A DNA stretch of 64,000 bases. Source: Paracoccus laeviglucosivorans (GTDB taxonomy: Bacteria; Pseudomonadota; Alphaproteobacteria; Rhodobacterales; Rhodobacteraceae). The notes under the pieces were generated by a model. The model was not told where the DNA came from. It saw only the letters and a program-made list of their open reading frames with translations, and searched no databases. The position numbers and the translations under genes were made by a program. The stretch is from assembly GCF_900182695.1 (NCBI RefSeq), contig NZ_FXTK01000006.1:95794-159793 (forward strand), read 5' to 3'. Of the stretch, positions 62,394 through 64,000 are shown one piece after another (positions within the stretch are counted from its first letter, which is position 1; each line of letters opens with the position of its first letter).

Positions 62394-63875
62394 TTAATGC
62401 GCTTCGGCGGCATGGCCAGCGGCGCGGATTTCGTCTTCGCTGATCGGGGCAGCGCCGTTGAAATACCAGTTCAAAGCCACTGCTGCCAAGGTGGCCAGCA
62501 GAATGCCCGAATGGATCAGCGGGTGGATCGCATGGGGCATCCATTGGTTGAAGTCCGGCGCCACCATCGGGATCATCGCGAAGCCAAGCGAGATTGCGAC
62601 CACGAACAGGTTGTGCCGGTTGCCCGCGAAATCGACCTTGCTGAGGATGCGGATGCCGGTCGCGGCGACCATGCCGAACATTACCAGCCCCGCGCCGCCC
62701 AGAACGGTGGTGGGCAGCGATTCCACCAGCGCGCCCATTTTGGGTATCAGGCCCAGAACGATCATGATCGCGCCGCCCGCCACGCAGACGAAGCGCGACC
62801 GGATGCCCGTGACGCCCACCAGCCCGACATTCTGGCTGAACGAAGTATAGGGGAAGGTGTTGAACAGCCCGCCAAGCGCCGTGCCCAGCCCATCGACACG
62901 CAGGCCAGCGGTCAGGGTCTTGGGCGTGATCTTGCGGTTGCAGATCTCACCCAGCGCAAGGAACATGCCGGTGGATTCCACCATGGTCACGAACATCACC
63001 AGCAGCATGGTGGTGATCATGATCGGATCAAAGATCGGCATCCCGAAATGGAACGGCTTGATCGGCGCGAACCATGCGGCGTTCGCCACGGCGTCGAAAT
63101 GCATCATGCCCATGACCGCCGCCAGAATGCCGCCGCCGATAATGCCCAGCAGCACGGCGATGTTCGACACGAACCCACGGCCAAAACGCGACAGCAGCAG
63201 GATCGTGCCCAAGACGACGATGCCGATGATGATGTTCTGCGCCGAGGCATAGGCCGGGTTCGGCACCGTCGGCATCAGTTGCACGCCTTGCGGTACGCCG
63301 CCCGCGGCAATCGCGCCGTTTAGCCATTCCTGCGCTGCGGGATCGACCAGTTTCGGCGCGGTCGGCCCGACCGGCAGGCCGAAGATCCAGTTGATGCCGA
63401 TGGGCATCAGGCTGATACCGATGGCCAGAATAACCGTGCCCGTCACCACGCTGGGGAAAAACCGCAGCAGCTTGCCCACGAAGGGCGCCAGAAAAATCGA
63501 GATGACGCCCGCCGCGATGATCGCTCCGAACAGCATCCTCGCGCCTTCGTTGCCGGGATTGGCGCTGGCGATCGACACCATCGGCCCCACGGCCGCGAAG
63601 GTCACACCCATCATCACGGGCAGCTTGATGCCGAACCATTGCGTCGCGCCCATCGACTGGATGATCGACACGATACCGCAGACGAACAGGTCGGCAGAAA
63701 TCAGAAATGCCACGTCCTGCGGCGAAAGCTGCAGGGCGCGGCCCACGATCAGCGGAACGGCGATTGCCCCCGCATACATGACAAGCACATGCTGAAAGCC
63801 CAGCGTGAATAGCCGTGGCGCAGGCAGCATCTGTTCGACCGGGTCCGATGCCCGGTCGAGTTCCATTTGTGACAT
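62394..63875 (-). CDS. NCS2 purine permease (uracil-xanthine / urate permease family)
   Basis: A 493-aa inner-membrane symporter with about 12-14 hydrophobic helices. It begins with RLFTLGFQHVLVMYAGAIAV and carries the NCS2 signature region SFSQNVGLVGVTGIRSRFV. The members closest by context transport xanthine or urate. CAAGGGAGGAGGAACC gives a very strong ribosome site before the ATG at 63875. It is the second gene after the partial cyclodeaminase-like gene (28-bp gap), followed closely by the deaminase and uraH. Confidence 0.93.
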   Translation of the reverse strand: MSQMELDRASDPVEQMLPAPRLFTLGFQHVLVMYAGAIAVPLIVGRALQLSPQDVAFLISADLFVCGIVSIIQSMGATQWFGIKLPVMMGVTFAAVGPMVSIASANPGNEGARMLFGAIIAAGVISIFLAPFVGKLLRFFPSVVTGTVILAIGISLMPIGINWIFGLPVGPTAPKLVDPAAQEWLNGAIAAGGVPQGVQLMPTVPNPAYASAQNIIIGIVVLGTILLLSRFGRGFVSNIAVLLGIIGGGILAAVMGMMHFDAVANAAWFAPIKPFHFGMPIFDPIMITTMLLVMFVTMVESTGMFLALGEICNRKITPKTLTAGLRVDGLGTALGGLFNTFPYTSFSQNVGLVGVTGIRSRFVCVAGGAIMIVLGLIPKMGALVESLPTTVLGGAGLVMFGMVAATGIRILSKVDFAGNRHNLFVVAISLGFAMIPMVAPDFNQWMPHAIHPLIHSGILLATLAAVALNWYFNGAAPISEDEIRAAGHAAEAH

Positions 63876-63903
63876 GGTTCCTCCTCCCTTGTCGGTGATT
63901 GCG

Positions 63904-64000
63904 CTAGACCTCCACTTCCAGCGCGACGCCTTTTTCCTTGGCGATCTGTGTGACTTTTGCGGCGACGGCGAGGTCTTGCAGGCCGACGCCGGTGCCGTCG
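63904..64000 (-). CDS. Ornithine cyclodeaminase/mu-crystallin family protein, C-terminal end
   Basis: Only the last 31 codons are present, reading DGTGVGLQDLAVAAKVTQIA and then KEKGVALEVEV before the TAG at 63904-63906. The D-G-T-G-x-x-x-Q-D-L-A pattern is the conserved end of the ornithine cyclodeaminase/mu-crystallin NAD(P) domain. The gene runs past the right edge. It is upstream of, and probably co-transcribed with, the NCS2 permease gene. Confidence 0.7.
   Translation of the reverse strand, partial: DGTGVGLQDLAVAAKVTQIAKEKGVALEVEV

Overview
The window looks like a stretch of chromosome from a high-GC alphaproteobacterium of the Rhodobacteraceae/Paracoccaceae, most likely Paracoccus or a close relative. 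The evidence is gene order and family content: argS-SPOR-nagZ-scpA-scpB, rpmF-plsX-fabH-ihfA-merR, cmk-(nitronate monooxygenase)-rpsA-ihfB-lapA-trpF, a GapR/DUF2312 protein, a two-domain dCTP deaminase, a PuuD urate hydroxylase, and a short intergenic element of a type I associate with this family. No rRNA, CRISPR array, intact insertion sequence, integrase or prophage gene was seen. Two tRNA genes are present, Pro-GGG and Thr-TGU, both on the minus strand.

Layout. 1-10.5 kb: start of lnt, an RhlE-type helicase with a long low-complexity tail, argS, a SPOR protein, nagZ, scpAB, dcd, tRNA-Pro, merR and ihfA. 10.6-17.7 kb: a DksA-like zinc finger, fabH-plsX-rpmF, a sulfotransferase facing a GT14-type glycosyltransferase, a HIT protein, an ABC ATPase and a CHCC zinc protein. 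17.8-31.4 kb: polA, a universal stress protein, a D,D-carboxypeptidase with a SPOR domain, clpS, an RsmC-like methyltransferase, a degenerate SDR, hemF, a histidine phosphatase, an acetyltransferase coupled to SufT, an OmpV/MipA porin-like protein and an ABC-F ATPase. 31.5-38.7 kb: ndk, a class C beta-lactamase, a cytochrome b561-YceI fusion, tdk, a second DEAD-box helicase, dtd, gapR and a 290-aa unknown. 38.7-40.5 kb: an AT-richer, gene-poor stretch with an SGNH-like gene next to the 3' end of tRNA-Thr. 40.8-49 kb: rpsB-tsf, an orphan LuxR regulator, cmk, an NMO-like flavoenzyme, rpsA, ihfB, lapA and trpF. 49-51 kb: a small stress locus (DUF892 ferritin-like protein and two small unknowns behind an EcfG-type promoter), then a decayed ClC chloride-channel gene. 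51-64 kb: a purine-catabolism cluster.

The purine cluster is the clearest multi-gene system. GuaD converts guanine to xanthine and XdhABC oxidises xanthine to urate. An 8-oxoguanine deaminase feeds oxidised guanine to the same urate pool. PuuD, a membrane urate hydroxylase with its own cytochrome c, makes 5-hydroxyisourate, which UraH hydrolyses. An NCS2 permease brings in the substrate. A LysR regulator is divergent from xdhA, with a dyad in the shared promoter region. No OHCU decarboxylase or allantoinase is in the window; they may lie beyond the right edge, where a gene of the ornithine-cyclodeaminase family ends.

I found no convincing unprecedented system. The observations most worth checking are the EcfG-type promoter over the small stress genes, the ClC pseudogene, the SDR that has lost its catalytic lysine, the LysR dyad, the foreign-looking SGNH gene beside tRNA-Thr, and four convergent gene pairs whose stop codons share four bases. 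All positions and translations were read by eye, and all family assignments come from recognised motifs, not from database searches.
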